Of a DNA stretch of 51,812 nt, positions 7,486-16,947 are shown in pieces. Positions within the stretch are counted from its first letter, which is position 1. Every line of letters begins with the position of its first letter. Origin of the DNA: CBDFGT01 sp965247225 (GTDB taxonomy: Bacteria; Pseudomonadota; Alphaproteobacteria; Rhizobiales; Rhizobiaceae); the NCBI GenBank assembly GCA_965247225.1, contig CBDFGT010000008.1:1-51812 (forward strand), in the 5' to 3' direction. A model generated the notes under the pieces. It had not been told where the DNA came from and did no database searches. It was given only the letters and a program-made list of their open reading frames with translations. The position numbers and the translations under genes were made by a program.

Positions 7486-10400
7486 ATGGCAACGAACAAA
7501 ACGAATGAATCGATTGATGACAAGGCCATCAAAGCCCTGGAAGACGCATTGAAAATCGATTTCAACGACTTCGATACGACGCCTGAAGACGATGCCGCCG
7601 GTCAAAAAAGCGCTTCGGAAAAAGGCGCGGCCAAGGCTTCTGTTTCTGCTTCTGCCCGTTCTGCGGAAATTGCCCGTGCGCTTGCGCCCGAACCAGCTCC
7701 AAAGGCACCGGCCTTTGCGCCTGCAAATGACACAGGAAAGCGCAGCTCAAGCGCCATAATGGTCAATCTGGATGCGAAATCCGGCAAGAACACCATGCGC
7801 ATCGCCTTTGTTCTTGCTGCCGTATGGATTATCGCCGGTCTTTCATTTGCTGCCCTTGAACTGTCTCCAAGTTTGACAGGCTCTGCTGCCACGGGCCCGG
7901 CACCGGCGACGATTGCGGGCCTGTTGATTGGTACTTTTCTGCCAGCGATGCTGTTCTTCGCCTTTGGCGTGATGATTTCGCGTGCCCATGAGTTGCGCCA
8001 TGCAGCCCGCTCGATGGCGGAGGTGGCCTTGCGCCTGTCGGAGCCGGAATCTGTGGCTTCTGACCGTATCATGTCGGTAGGCCAGGCCGTGCGCCGTGAG
8101 GTATCCGCGATGAACGAGGGCATCGAGCGTACGATTGCCAGGGCCTCGGAACTGGAAAGTCTTGTCCATTCCGAAGTGAATGCGCTGGAGCGCAGCTATA
8201 CCGACAATGAAATGCGGGTTCGCAGCCTGGTTCAGGAACTGGGAACGGAGCGCAACGCGATCGTGACCCACGCAGAGCGCCTGCGGTCCTCCATCGCCGG
8301 TGCCAATGAACAGCTTTTCCAGGACATGACACAGGCCAGCCAGCAGATTGTCGCCAATATTGCGACATCCGGCGAAGCCTTTGCCAGGATGATTGACACG
8401 CGCTCCGCACTTTTGATGGAATCTTCGGACAGTGCCACGCAGGCGCTGGCCAAAGCCATCGACAATCGTACAGAATCCCTGCTGTCAACCCTGAGTTCCT
8501 CGGGCATCGCGCTGACGAATGAATTCGACACCCGCCTTGAAGAGCTGGGGATCACCATTGCCATGCGCGGCGAGGCATTGCTGGGCCAGTTTGAAACACG
8601 GGCCTCAACACTGGACGCCAATACAGAAAAGCTGAATGCAGCCCTGAATGAACGCACCCGCATGCTCAATGAAACATTGATTGCGCGCACACGGGAAATC
8701 AGCGCAACCCTGAATGACGGACAGCAGGCCATTACCGGCGGTATTGATCAGGTGATCTCTTCCCTGAACACGGCCCTTGAGGAAAAGGGGGCCACTTTCC
8801 GTCAGAGCCTGCGCGATTCAACCGACGATGCGATGATGGATATAGATCTTCGCACCGGCTTCTTTGAAGAAAAACTGCAGTCAACCGTAGGCCAGCTGAG
8901 TTCTGTCTTTGACGAGCGTGTTTCAGAATTTGCCGCAGCCTTCGACCAGCGTGCAGGCAGCCTTGACACGAAACTGTCTGAAAGCCTTTCGCGCATCAAT
9001 GAAAGCGTCGCTGGCGGCTCCCATGCCTTTGACGGCATTCTGGGCAGCAGCATTGAACGCCTGGGGGCAACCCTGACCCGGCACTCCACGGCCCTGAACG
9101 CATCGCTGGAAGGCGGCCACGCAACGATTGCCAGCAGCCTGGCGCAGGGCCATGCTGCCATCGCGACAACACTGGAAGAGCGGCATGAAGCCATGACTTC
9201 CACATTGGGCACAGCGCACGAGCGTATCGACAGCGCACTTGCCGAGCGCACCTCTGCCCTGTTTGGGCGGCTTGATTCCACACAGGACCGGCTGGAAACC
9301 GGATTTGGCAATCGTGCTGACCAGCTGGAAAACATCATCGTCAGCCGGGCCGATGCCATTTTGCAGTCTGTCACAAGTGGCGAAGACCGCATGGCCATCA
9401 TGCTGGACCAGAAGGCCAGCACCCTTGCCGGAACATTTGCGGAAAACCAGCAAAGATTCGAACAGGCTGTTGCAGAACGCTCGCGCGATCTTGTCGAAAC
9501 TGTCAACCAGACAGAGCGCATGTTCATTTCAGCGTTTTCAGAAAAGGCCGACGGGGTTGCCAAGGCGCTTGTCAGCAGTCAGTCGCTTCTCGATGACAGC
9601 CTTAACGAACAGGTTCTGGCAATCACAACCTCTGTCGGATCTACAATCGGCGTTCTTGAGTCGGCCATGTCCGAGCATGAGAAAAACCTGCGCCAGACGA
9701 TTGAGGCCAGCGCAGATGCCCTGGAAACCCGTCTGCGTTCCAGCGCCGGCAATATCGCAAACCAGCTTGGCGAAACAGCTGTTGAAGTGACCCGTGCTGC
9801 CGATACATTCAGTGCGCGGATGGATTCTACACTTGACGGGATGGCAACGCGCCTTGACAGGACAGGAAACAGGATCGAACTGACGATGAATCAGCTCGAA
9901 GCCCGCTTCAATGATGGCGCCGGCGGCATCGTCGACAAGCTCAATCTTGTGGAACGCCAGATGTCGGATACCCTTGAGCAACGGATCAGTGAACTTGATC
10001 GCATGACAGAAACTGCGTCGTTCCGCATCGCAGAAACACTGGACAGCCGGACATCGCATATTGGCGAACGACTCGATACAATGGATCGCGCCCTGAATAT
10101 CGGTCTTGAAAATGTGTCCCGCACGATTGACGGCAAGGCCGGATCCCTGGCTGCAACATTGCGCAGCGCGGTTGCCGAGGCTGCCGACACCATGGACGGG
10201 GATGCCCGAAAGTCTGCAGAACTGCTGGCCCGGACCGGCGCGGCGTTTGCCAGCCAGCTGGACGAGCGCACCATGGCCTTTGTCAAGGCGTCTGAAGAAC
10301 GGGCCAACAGCCTGACCTACCGGATCAGCGAAACCGACATCCGGCTCGCCAACCAGACGGCCTCTATCAAACAGAATCTGGACGTTGCGCATGCATCGCT

Positions 10401-12552
10401 GGATGAGCGCACCCGTGAACTGAATGAGGTTCTGGCAAGCCGCGCAAACGAACTGTCGCGCCTGATCGATGAAAAGGCACGGCCTGTTGTTCAGGATATT
10501 GCCGATACAGGCCGTGATGTCGTGGAGCGCGTTTCTGCTGTCACGCGGGATGGAGCAGAGCGTATCCGGGCTGAAAATGCCGCGCTGATAGAAGCTATTA
10601 CCTCCAGAACGCATGATACATTGTCCGCCATCAGCAACCGGTCTGCGGAAACCATACAGTCTATCCATTCTGTCGAAAACAATCTGCGCAGCAGCGTCAG
10701 TGATCTGGTGGAACGCCTTACCTACAGCAATTCCAGCATTACGGCTGTCATTCAGGAAGCAACGGCCAATCTGGGAATGGTTGACGAGCGCATGATGGCA
10801 ACGACATCGCGCTTTGTTGATGCATCCAGCCAGGCGGCAGAAATGGTGTCTACCTCGACACGCCTTCTGGACGGCAAGGCTGACAAGCTGAACGACATAT
10901 CCTCGCACACATTGGCACAGGTCGCCGGTATCGTCAGCAAGATCGACGACCATTCCCGCGTCCTGGGCCAGGCATCGGATCTCCTTGGAGCAGCCCAGTC
11001 CAATCTGGTCAGCACACTTGAAGAGCGCCAGGAAGCGTTGCGTGCGCTGTCCATGGGCCTTGTCCAGCGTTCGGGCGAGATTGAAAACTCCATGCGTTCG
11101 CTTGGAACAATGGTGGAAGATGCCTTTGAAAGGGCGGAGCAGCGTTCCGGTATGGTCGCGGCCAACCTGCGCAGCGGTCTCCAGTCTTCCTTCGCCGATG
11201 TCGGCAAGATTCTGTCTGACACGGAAAAGCATGCCGATGCCGTTGCCGAAGGTGTGCGTTCCAGCTTTGAACGGATTGGCCAGGAAACTTCGCGCTATAT
11301 TGAAGGAACTGTCGAGCACGCTCAAAAGCGGGCTGACGAAGTTGCCGTCCGTTTGCGCGGCAGCATTGCCTCTTCACTTTCCGATGTGGAACGCCTGCTG
11401 GGCGAATCCGGCAAGAAGTCGGATCTGGCTGCAGCCCAGATGCGGGACTCTGTCCGGGATGCGGTTGAGGACGCGGTTGGCCGATTCTCCGGCGCGACCG
11501 AAGAAATTCGCCGCACGGCGCTTGATATCCGCAAGGAACTCGACATGACCCGCAGCGAACTGAAACGCGGGGCTTTCGATCTTCCGGAAGAAGCCAAGGA
11601 AAGTGCCGCCGCAATGCGCCAGGCCGTTGCCGACCAGATCAAGGCCTTGCAGGATTTGTCACAGATTGTTGGCAGGTCTGCCCGCCAGCTTGAAGTATCG
11701 CGTCCGGCAAACCGCCAGCCAGAACCCGCCGCCGAGCCTGCCCCGCGCCAGCAGGCTGCGGTCCCTCCTGCTCCTCTTCCTCCTGCTCCATCGCCACGCG
11801 AACCGGTCATGGATGACTATGGTCAGGAACGCACCATGGCTGCCGGAAGGGAGCGGCCACAGGCACAGCCTGCTCGCCCGCAGCCATTGCAGCGCGATTT
11901 TGTGGCTCCTGCCCCCGCGGCGAATCGCCCTGCCGATGAGTTTGGTGGCCTGCGCAGCCGCATGGTATCCGAGCGTGCACCGGAACAACGCCCGGTCGAG
12001 CGTCAGATGGAGAGCGCCGTCGGGCGTCCGTCCCCATCCCGTTCTGAGGCGGAGACACGCCCTTCGTCAGAGAACGGTGGCTGGATGAGCAACCTTTTGC
12101 GCGGGGCAGAACGCAATGAAGAGACCCGCGGCTATCAGCCTGCTCCACGCCAGACAGTTGCGGAGCCCGCGGCCCAGGTACGCAGCTCTGAAAACCGCAA
12201 TCCGCGGCATGTGGTGGAATCGCTCAACTCACTGTCGGTCGATATTGCCCGGGCGATTGATCATGATGCTTCCGTTGATTTGTGGAGGCGTTACCAGCGT
12301 GGCGAAAGTGACGTATTTACGCGCCGCCTCTATACGCTGAAAGGCCAGCAGACCTTTGACGAGATCAAGCGCAAATACGAACGTGAACCGGAATTCCGCA
12401 CAGCGGTTGACCGCTACATTCTCGACTTTGAAAAACTGTTGTCCGATATTGCCCGCACGGACCGCGACAAGTCGATCACACAGTCCTATCTGACATCGGA
12501 TACCGGCAAGGTCTATACAATGCTGGCGCATGCCTCTGGCCGGTTCAGCTGA
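7486..12552 (+). CDS. Giant membrane-anchored apolipoprotein A1/A4/E-like coiled-coil protein ('kinesin-like')
   Basis: 1688 residues. Residues 1-95 are polar and Ala-rich. Two transmembrane helices follow at about 105-127 and 143-167 (TMRIAFVLAAVWIIAGLSFA and a second hydrophobic run). The rest is almost wholly helical, without proline until about residue 1005. From residue 434 to 1082 it can be cut into 59 consecutive 11-residue units with no length break, such as GHAAIATTLEE, RHEAMTSTLGT and AHERIDSALAE, with hydrophobics mainly at positions 5 and 9. Hendecads are the hallmark of apolipoprotein-type helices and right-handed coiled coils. A Pro/Arg/Gln-rich linker (about 1400-1570) precedes a compact C-terminal domain (residues about 1578-1688, starting near NPRHVVESLNSLSVDIARAI). 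Likely a long filament from the inner membrane; function unknown. A terminator follows. Confidence 0.85.
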   Translation: MATNKTNESIDDKAIKALEDALKIDFNDFDTTPEDDAAGQKSASEKGAAKASVSASARSAEIARALAPEPAPKAPAFAPANDTGKRSSSAIMVNLDAKSGKNTMRIAFVLAAVWIIAGLSFAALELSPSLTGSAATGPAPATIAGLLIGTFLPAMLFFAFGVMISRAHELRHAARSMAEVALRLSEPESVASDRIMSVGQAVRREVSAMNEGIERTIARASELESLVHSEVNALERSYTDNEMRVRSLVQELGTERNAIVTHAERLRSSIAGANEQLFQDMTQASQQIVANIATSGEAFARMIDTRSALLMESSDSATQALAKAIDNRTESLLSTLSSSGIALTNEFDTRLEELGITIAMRGEALLGQFETRASTLDANTEKLNAALNERTRMLNETLIARTREISATLNDGQQAITGGIDQVISSLNTALEEKGATFRQSLRDSTDDAMMDIDLRTGFFEEKLQSTVGQLSSVFDERVSEFAAAFDQRAGSLDTKLSESLSRINESVAGGSHAFDGILGSSIERLGATLTRHSTALNASLEGGHATIASSLAQGHAAIATTLEERHEAMTSTLGTAHERIDSALAERTSALFGRLDSTQDRLETGFGNRADQLENIIVSRADAILQSVTSGEDRMAIMLDQKASTLAGTFAENQQRFEQAVAERSRDLVETVNQTERMFISAFSEKADGVAKALVSSQSLLDDSLNEQVLAITTSVGSTIGVLESAMSEHEKNLRQTIEASADALETRLRSSAGNIANQLGETAVEVTRAADTFSARMDSTLDGMATRLDRTGNRIELTMNQLEARFNDGAGGIVDKLNLVERQMSDTLEQRISELDRMTETASFRIAETLDSRTSHIGERLDTMDRALNIGLENVSRTIDGKAGSLAATLRSAVAEAADTMDGDARKSAELLARTGAAFASQLDERTMAFVKASEERANSLTYRISETDIRLANQTASIKQNLDVAHASLDERTRELNEVLASRANELSRLIDEKARPVVQDIADTGRDVVERVSAVTRDGAERIRAENAALIEAITSRTHDTLSAISNRSAETIQSIHSVENNLRSSVSDLVERLTYSNSSITAVIQEATANLGMVDERMMATTSRFVDASSQAAEMVSTSTRLLDGKADKLNDISSHTLAQVAGIVSKIDDHSRVLGQASDLLGAAQSNLVSTLEERQEALRALSMGLVQRSGEIENSMRSLGTMVEDAFERAEQRSGMVAANLRSGLQSSFADVGKILSDTEKHADAVAEGVRSSFERIGQETSRYIEGTVEHAQKRADEVAVRLRGSIASSLSDVERLLGESGKKSDLAAAQMRDSVRDAVEDAVGRFSGATEEIRRTALDIRKELDMTRSELKRGAFDLPEEAKESAAAMRQAVADQIKALQDLSQIVGRSARQLEVSRPANRQPEPAAEPAPRQQAAVPPAPLPPAPSPREPVMDDYGQERTMAAGRERPQAQPARPQPLQRDFVAPAPAANRPADEFGGLRSRMVSERAPEQRPVERQMESAVGRPSPSRSEAETRPSSENGGWMSNLLRGAERNEETRGYQPAPRQTVAEPAAQVRSSENRNPRHVVESLNSLSVDIARAIDHDASVDLWRRYQRGESDVFTRRLYTLKGQQTFDEIKRKYEREPEFRTAVDRYILDFEKLLSDIARTDRDKSITQSYLTSDTGKVYTMLAHASGRFS

Positions 12553-12573
12553 ACCGCAATAGTGTATGCGCAC

Positions 12574-12607
12574 AACAAAAAGCGGCCAAATCGGCCGCTT
12601 TTTGTTT
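12574..12607. terminator. Bidirectional rho-independent terminator
   Basis: Symmetric hairpin AAAAAGCGGCC/GGCCGCTTTTT with a short AAATC loop between two convergent genes. A-rich on one side and T-rich on the other, so it can end both the giant gene (+) and the mla operon (-). Confidence 0.92.
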
Positions 12608-12621
12608 GACGGGGACAGATA

Positions 12622-13230
12622 TCAGATCGATTGCAAGGTCCAGATGACAATCTGCCCGGCAACCGTGTTGAACGCTTCGCCAAGACCTTCTACAAATGCG
12701 GTATTGCTGGTGCCTGGCGTATTGACCTCGGCACGGAATATTTTCTGTGCCTTGACAGTTCCGGTCCTGTCATTGAGGATCCTTGCGGCAATTTCAACGA
12801 CCGCCCTGTCACTGCCATCTGTGGTGATTTCAAAAGAGCGTATGTCGGTCAATATCTGATAGTCGATGGCAAGCCCTTCGCCCGGACGGCCGACACCGCC
12901 AAGCTGTCCGGTATTTTCAAAGGCCTGAACCAGTCGCGACTGCACCATTCTGGGCAGACGGTCGCTCCATTGTGATCTGGCCAGATACCGGATTTCCGAC
13001 GGCGAGACCCGGATGACCAGTTGTTCGCTGTCGAGTGCTTTCAGGGCGGTCGGTTCAGGAACAAGGATCTGGCGGTTTCTGGCGGACTTGCCTTCGATCA
13101 CCGGTGCCATGCCCAGACTGTACGTATCATTTTGTGCCGCTGTCGAGCAGCCTGCCAGAACCGAGGCCATAACCAGCAAAACGGTACCGGCCCGGACTGA
13201 AGACGATGTTATCTTGTCAACCATTCTCAT
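12622..13230 (-). CDS. ABC-type transport auxiliary lipoprotein (Mla-associated)
   Basis: 202 residues, last gene of the mla operon, 39 bp after mlaD. A basic start and hydrophobic stretch lead to a lipobox, VLAGC (Cys at about residue 28), so the protein is lipid-anchored. Asp does not follow the Cys, so outer-membrane sorting is expected. The body matches the ABC_trans_aux family (PF03886): an early LVPEPTALKALDSEQLVIRV, a central VQSRLVQAFENTG helix and a late VVEIAARILNDRTG strand. Such lipoproteins accompany MCE/Mla importers in organisms that lack MlaA-MlaC in the same operon and may bridge MlaD to the outer membrane. That role is inferred. Confidence 0.85.
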   Translation of the reverse strand: MRMVDKITSSSVRAGTVLLVMASVLAGCSTAAQNDTYSLGMAPVIEGKSARNRQILVPEPTALKALDSEQLVIRVSPSEIRYLARSQWSDRLPRMVQSRLVQAFENTGQLGGVGRPGEGLAIDYQILTDIRSFEITTDGSDRAVVEIAARILNDRTGTVKAQKIFRAEVNTPGTSNTAFVEGLGEAFNTVAGQIVIWTLQSI

Positions 13231-13269
13231 ATCACCCTGCAGGTCAATAACGCGACCTGACCATTGCCT

Positions 13270-14640
13270 TCAACGCCGTGTGCGCCCGTCAAACTGCTTG
13301 ACTGTTTCCCCGCCAAAAAGCAGGCGTTGCGGATTTTTATCGAAATTTGAAATCGCTTCATCCAGATTTTGAACCGTGCGGCGGGTGTCCGAGACAAGGG
13401 ATTGCACATCACGCAGGCCACCGCTGGAGAAGCGCGCGAGACTGTCTGCAATCGGTCCAATCTTCGCGTTCAGGGTTGCCGCTACCTGCCTGTAGGATTC
13501 CAGTGTCGCCTTTGCCTCGGCAAACAGGCTGTTGGCATCCCCGGATCCGAGCAGTCCGTCCACTTTGGAAAGCACACCATCCACCTTGACCGACGCCTTG
13601 TTGAGGGTCGCAGACATTTCTGTCACGTCAGTAATCGTTTGATCAATGTCCTTTTGCCGGGCTGAAATGCTCGCAGACAGGGCCTTGAAATCGGCAATGG
13701 CAAGTCGCGCATCCTTTGAGGCTGCAGCAATATCATCCACCGATGTTCCGACCTTGGCCGGATCAACCGATGCGAGGATCCGGTCAACACGCGCCAGGGA
13801 CTTTGTGGCATCGTCCCCGAATTTTGCAAAGCTCTGCGCGGTTTTCTGAAAGCTTTCGACTGTTCCTTTCAATTGTCCGGTCGTATCCGCCAGATCCTTG
13901 CTCACCTGTGTCGCATTGGTGACAATTTGATTGACCTTTTGCGGGTCCACAGCATCCACAAGCTTTTGAACAGAGGCAAGCGTGCCGTCAAGCCGCCCGG
14001 ACAGTCCTGTAATTGTGCTCGACAGGGCACTGACGCTTTTCAGAAAGGTATCGATACCATCGGCATTCCTGGTCAGGGCTTCAGAGAATCGCTCGGCGTT
14101 TTTGACCGTATTGGTCAGCGGCTGGCGCGACTGGCTTGTGAAGGACTGTATGTCACCAATGGCACTGTTGGCTTTCTTCATGATATCGTCTGCCGTTGCA
14201 AGAAGATTGGTCACACTGGACTGTTCAGCCAGAATGACAGCGATCTTGTTTTCCTCGCGGGCCTTTTGCAGGATATTGTCTTCACTCGTATTGCCGCCGC
14301 TCAGCTCCACGAAGGCAGCGCCGGTCAGTCCCTGAATTTCAAGGATGGCTTTGGTGGATGTGTAGATCGGCGCATCTTCGCGCACTTGCGTCATCGCCTG
14401 CGAGAATGTCGGATCCTCGGCATCAATCAGAAGTTCCGTAACGGTGCCGACCGGTATACCGTTAAAACGCACGGGCGAGCCAACACTTAGCCCGTTGGCA
14501 GAACCGGGAATACGGATTTCAAGCTGAACCATGGTCCCGGAGCGCCCATACTGGGTCATCCAATACACGAAACCAAACGCTGCCGCGATCACAAGCAGCG
14601 TGAAAAAACCAACCAGAGCGTAATTTGCTTTTGTTTCCAT
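13270..14640 (-). CDS. mlaD: MCE/MlaD-family lipid-binding protein
   Basis: 456 residues. METKANYALVGFFTLLVIAA begins a single N-terminal transmembrane anchor, with the rest in the periplasm. One MCE domain follows (about residues 38-120: SVGSPVRFNGIPVGTVTEL and GLTGAAFVELSGG), which forms the lipid-conducting ring in known MlaD/PqiB proteins. After it come about 300 residues of helix with repeated Ser/Thr/Ala-rich segments. This resembles the needle-like extensions of PqiB or Mce proteins rather than the short E. coli MlaD. Part of the MlaE-MlaF-MlaD transporter. A 159-bp gap containing a palindromic repeat separates it from mlaF upstream. Confidence 0.92.
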   Translation of the reverse strand: METKANYALVGFFTLLVIAAAFGFVYWMTQYGRSGTMVQLEIRIPGSANGLSVGSPVRFNGIPVGTVTELLIDAEDPTFSQAMTQVREDAPIYTSTKAILEIQGLTGAAFVELSGGNTSEDNILQKAREENKIAVILAEQSSVTNLLATADDIMKKANSAIGDIQSFTSQSRQPLTNTVKNAERFSEALTRNADGIDTFLKSVSALSSTITGLSGRLDGTLASVQKLVDAVDPQKVNQIVTNATQVSKDLADTTGQLKGTVESFQKTAQSFAKFGDDATKSLARVDRILASVDPAKVGTSVDDIAAASKDARLAIADFKALSASISARQKDIDQTITDVTEMSATLNKASVKVDGVLSKVDGLLGSGDANSLFAEAKATLESYRQVAATLNAKIGPIADSLARFSSGGLRDVQSLVSDTRRTVQNLDEAISNFDKNPQRLLFGGETVKQFDGRTRR

Positions 14641-14701
14641 ATGACCTTTTATACCCGGTTCACTTGAGAACCTGAATTTTCACTTCAGATTTTTTTAATC
14701 T

Positions 14702-14750
14702 CTCCATGCAATTGTCCGAAAACCGGTGCCCACTTTTCGGGTGCATGGAG
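14702..14750. repeat. Palindromic repeat inside the mla operon
   Basis: Near-perfect 49-bp palindrome: outer arms CTCCATGCA (14702-14710) and TGCATGGAG (14742-14750), inner arms TCCGAAAA and TTTTCGGG, centre ccggtgcccac. Same AAAA...TTTT hairpin layout as the 109-bp repeats. It lies between mlaF and mlaD, so it would form a hairpin in the operon mRNA. Confidence 0.88.
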
Positions 14751-14799
14751 TATAACACACGGATCGAAATCCGGATCCCTTTATATAATCTATGTCTCT

Positions 14800-15594
14800 T
14801 CACACAGGCTGAACAATAGCGCGCGCTCTTTTTCCATTGAAATAGGACTGAACCCACGGATCATCAAATGCAAGCATATCCTCGATGGTTCCCTTGATGA
14901 GCACACGTTTTTGACCGAGCACTGCAATCCGGTCACAGACGGAGAACAAACTGTCAAGATCGTGGGTCACCATGAACACCGTCAGTCCCAGTGTATCCCG
15001 TAACCGGGCGATCAGATCATCAAATTCACCAGCCCCGATCGGATCAAGGCCGGAGGTCGGCTCATCAAGGAAAACCAGATCGGGATCAAGCGCCAGAGCC
15101 CGCGCCAGGGCGGCGCGCTTGATCATGCCGCCCGACAGTTCGGAAGGAAACTTGTCAGCCGCTTCAGGCGGCAGTCCTACCAGATGAATTTTCAGGAAGG
15201 CAAGCTCGTCCATCATCGCTTTGGGCAGGTCCAGATATTCCCGCATCGGTAACTGTATATTCTCTTTTACGGTCAGCGCAGAAAACAAGGCACCCTGCTG
15301 GAACAGCACACCAATGCGCATGTCGAGCCTGATTCGCTCTTCATTGTCAGCCTCGTTGTAATCCGTGCCCAAAATCCTGATCGCTCCACCACGCCGCGGC
15401 AAGAGGCGCAGGACTGTACGCATCAGCACCGATTTTCCGGAACCTGACGCCCCGACAAACCCCAAAATTTCGCCAGGCAGCACATCAAGGCTGAGCTTGT
15501 CGAGGACAACAGTCCGACCGAAACCGACCGTCAGATCCTTGACGGACAAAACCGGTGTTCCTGGATTGGATGCTGGTTTGCTTTTGGCAGTCAC
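14800..15594 (-). CDS. mlaF: Lipid transport ABC ATPase (MlaF type)
   Basis: 264-residue cytoplasmic ATPase that powers MlaE. It has Walker A GASGSGKS (residues 48-55), Q-loop region VLFQQGALFSALTVKENI, signature LSGGMIKRAALARAL, Walker B DLVFLDEPTSGLDP, and the switch histidine in VFMVTHDLDSLF. The sequence matches the MlaF subgroup (early SVKDLTVGFGRTVVLDKLSL; typical PLRE-like segment MREYLDLPKAMMDEL). It starts 48 bp after mlaE. The tail, FNGKRARAIV, is short; in MlaF a C-terminal extension contacts the neighbouring subunit. Confidence 0.95.
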   Translation of the reverse strand: MTAKSKPASNPGTPVLSVKDLTVGFGRTVVLDKLSLDVLPGEILGFVGASGSGKSVLMRTVLRLLPRRGGAIRILGTDYNEADNEERIRLDMRIGVLFQQGALFSALTVKENIQLPMREYLDLPKAMMDELAFLKIHLVGLPPEAADKFPSELSGGMIKRAALARALALDPDLVFLDEPTSGLDPIGAGEFDDLIARLRDTLGLTVFMVTHDLDSLFSVCDRIAVLGQKRVLIKGTIEDMLAFDDPWVQSYFNGKRARAIVQPV

Positions 15595-15642
15595 TGGTGC
15601 AAAATCCTTGTTGAAAAGTCGGGCCCAATTGAAAAAATCGGG

Positions 15643-16788
15643 TTAAAAATCAATGGCAGCGTAAAACATGGCAAAAAGACCGTCGACAAGGATTACAACG
15701 AAAATAGATTTCACCACAGAGGCCGTAACCCGCTTGCCCAGCGATTCGGCACTTCCGCCGGTCTTCATACCTTCCACAGCTGCCACCACACCAATAATCA
15801 GTGCCATGAACGGAGCCTTGATCATACCGGATATAATGGTAGATATATCGATCGCCTGTTGCAGGCGATTGAGGAAAACATCCAACGTAATTCCGGAATA
15901 GGCCCAGGATACCGCTGCAGCCCCGCCAAGCGCTGCAAAATTGGCCAGAATGGTCAGGAGCGGCAAGGATATCACGAGAGCAATCAACCGCGGGAAAACC
16001 AGAACACCGACCGGATTGAGCCCCATGACCGTCAGGGCATCGACCTCCTCGCGCATTTTCATGGAGCCTATCTCCGCCGTAATGGCACTGCCGGACCTGC
16101 CTGCAATCATGATTGCGGTCAACAGCACGCCGATTTCGCGCAATTGCAAAATCCCGACCAGATCCACCACGAACACTTCCGCACCAAAATAACGAAGCTG
16201 AAACGCGCCCTGCTGGGCAATAATGGCACCGATCAGGAAAGACATGAGCAGGATGATCGGCACCGCACGCACGCCCATATGGTCGATTTGCGCAACGATG
16301 GAAGCAACAGAGATGCCACCCCTGCGGCCAATTTTCATCTGGCCGCCCTTTACGGCAGATCCAAGGATGTACATGGCCGCGACCATATCCTGCCAGAGAT
16401 CCATCGTTTCGCGTCCCAGAGGTTCAAAAAGCCGCTGGAACAGCGTTTTTTGGGGGCCTGAAGCGATATTCGGCCCGGGCAACTGGTCTGGAAGTCCCTC
16501 CACCAGCGCCCTGTGCTCCGGGCGACCTCCAATCAGTGATACGTCGTTGCCAGCCAATCTCTCAAGTGTTGTCAGCCGTTTGACCAGCCAGGCCCCGGTT
16601 GTGTCCAGACCAGTGACACCGGACAGATCGATCTGAACGGCACCTTGCCCTGCCGAAAACCCTTTGCCATAAAGACGGCGGCTGATGTCCGTAACGCCGG
16701 AATGCCGCCATTCCCCTGCCAGCGCCCAGGTTCGGGACTGCCCGCCTGCCTGATCATCCATGCTGGCAGATTGACTTTTAAAGACCAT
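15643..16788 (-). CDS. mlaE: MlaE-family lipid transporter permease with N-terminal STAS domain
   Basis: 381 residues, first gene of the operon. Residues about 20-115 form a STAS (MlaB-like) domain: VQIDLSGVTGLDTTGAWLVK with the conserved Asp/Thr turn. The MlaE permease follows at about 135-381 with five or so membrane helices and the family signature GRSGSAITAEIGSMKMREEV, then DALTVMGLNPVGVLVFPR. In E. coli MlaB is a separate protein that regulates MlaF; here it is fused to the permease, which explains why no mlaB gene is present. No mlaC or mlaA gene lies in the window. Confidence 0.94.
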   Translation of the reverse strand: MVFKSQSASMDDQAGGQSRTWALAGEWRHSGVTDISRRLYGKGFSAGQGAVQIDLSGVTGLDTTGAWLVKRLTTLERLAGNDVSLIGGRPEHRALVEGLPDQLPGPNIASGPQKTLFQRLFEPLGRETMDLWQDMVAAMYILGSAVKGGQMKIGRRGGISVASIVAQIDHMGVRAVPIILLMSFLIGAIIAQQGAFQLRYFGAEVFVVDLVGILQLREIGVLLTAIMIAGRSGSAITAEIGSMKMREEVDALTVMGLNPVGVLVFPRLIALVISLPLLTILANFAALGGAAAVSWAYSGITLDVFLNRLQQAIDISTIISGMIKAPFMALIIGVVAAVEGMKTGGSAESLGKRVTASVVKSIFVVILVDGLFAMFYAAIDF

Positions 16789-16947
16789 AGGAAACCTTAA
16801 TCTCTTGCTGCTTGCATTTCAGAGCCAAATTCGGAATATCCGCAGGGGATGTGGCCGGAGCACATTTTACGAGCTCTGACAATAAGAACGCATATCGCGT
16901 CATTTTAATGATAGATAGACAAAAATACAGGAACTCAAGTATCCGTC

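Noticed and set aside
7038..7565. 175-residue minus-strand frame in the HPt/giant gene gap
   Set aside because: Overlaps the start of the giant gene, has no recognisable domain or start signal.
9538..11325. 595-residue open frame on the minus strand
   Set aside because: Lies fully antisense to the giant coiled-coil gene; composition reflects codon bias of the sense strand; no ribosome-binding site or family match.
15859..16461. 200-residue plus-strand frame in mlaE
   Set aside because: Antisense shadow of the permease gene, which has strong family motifs.
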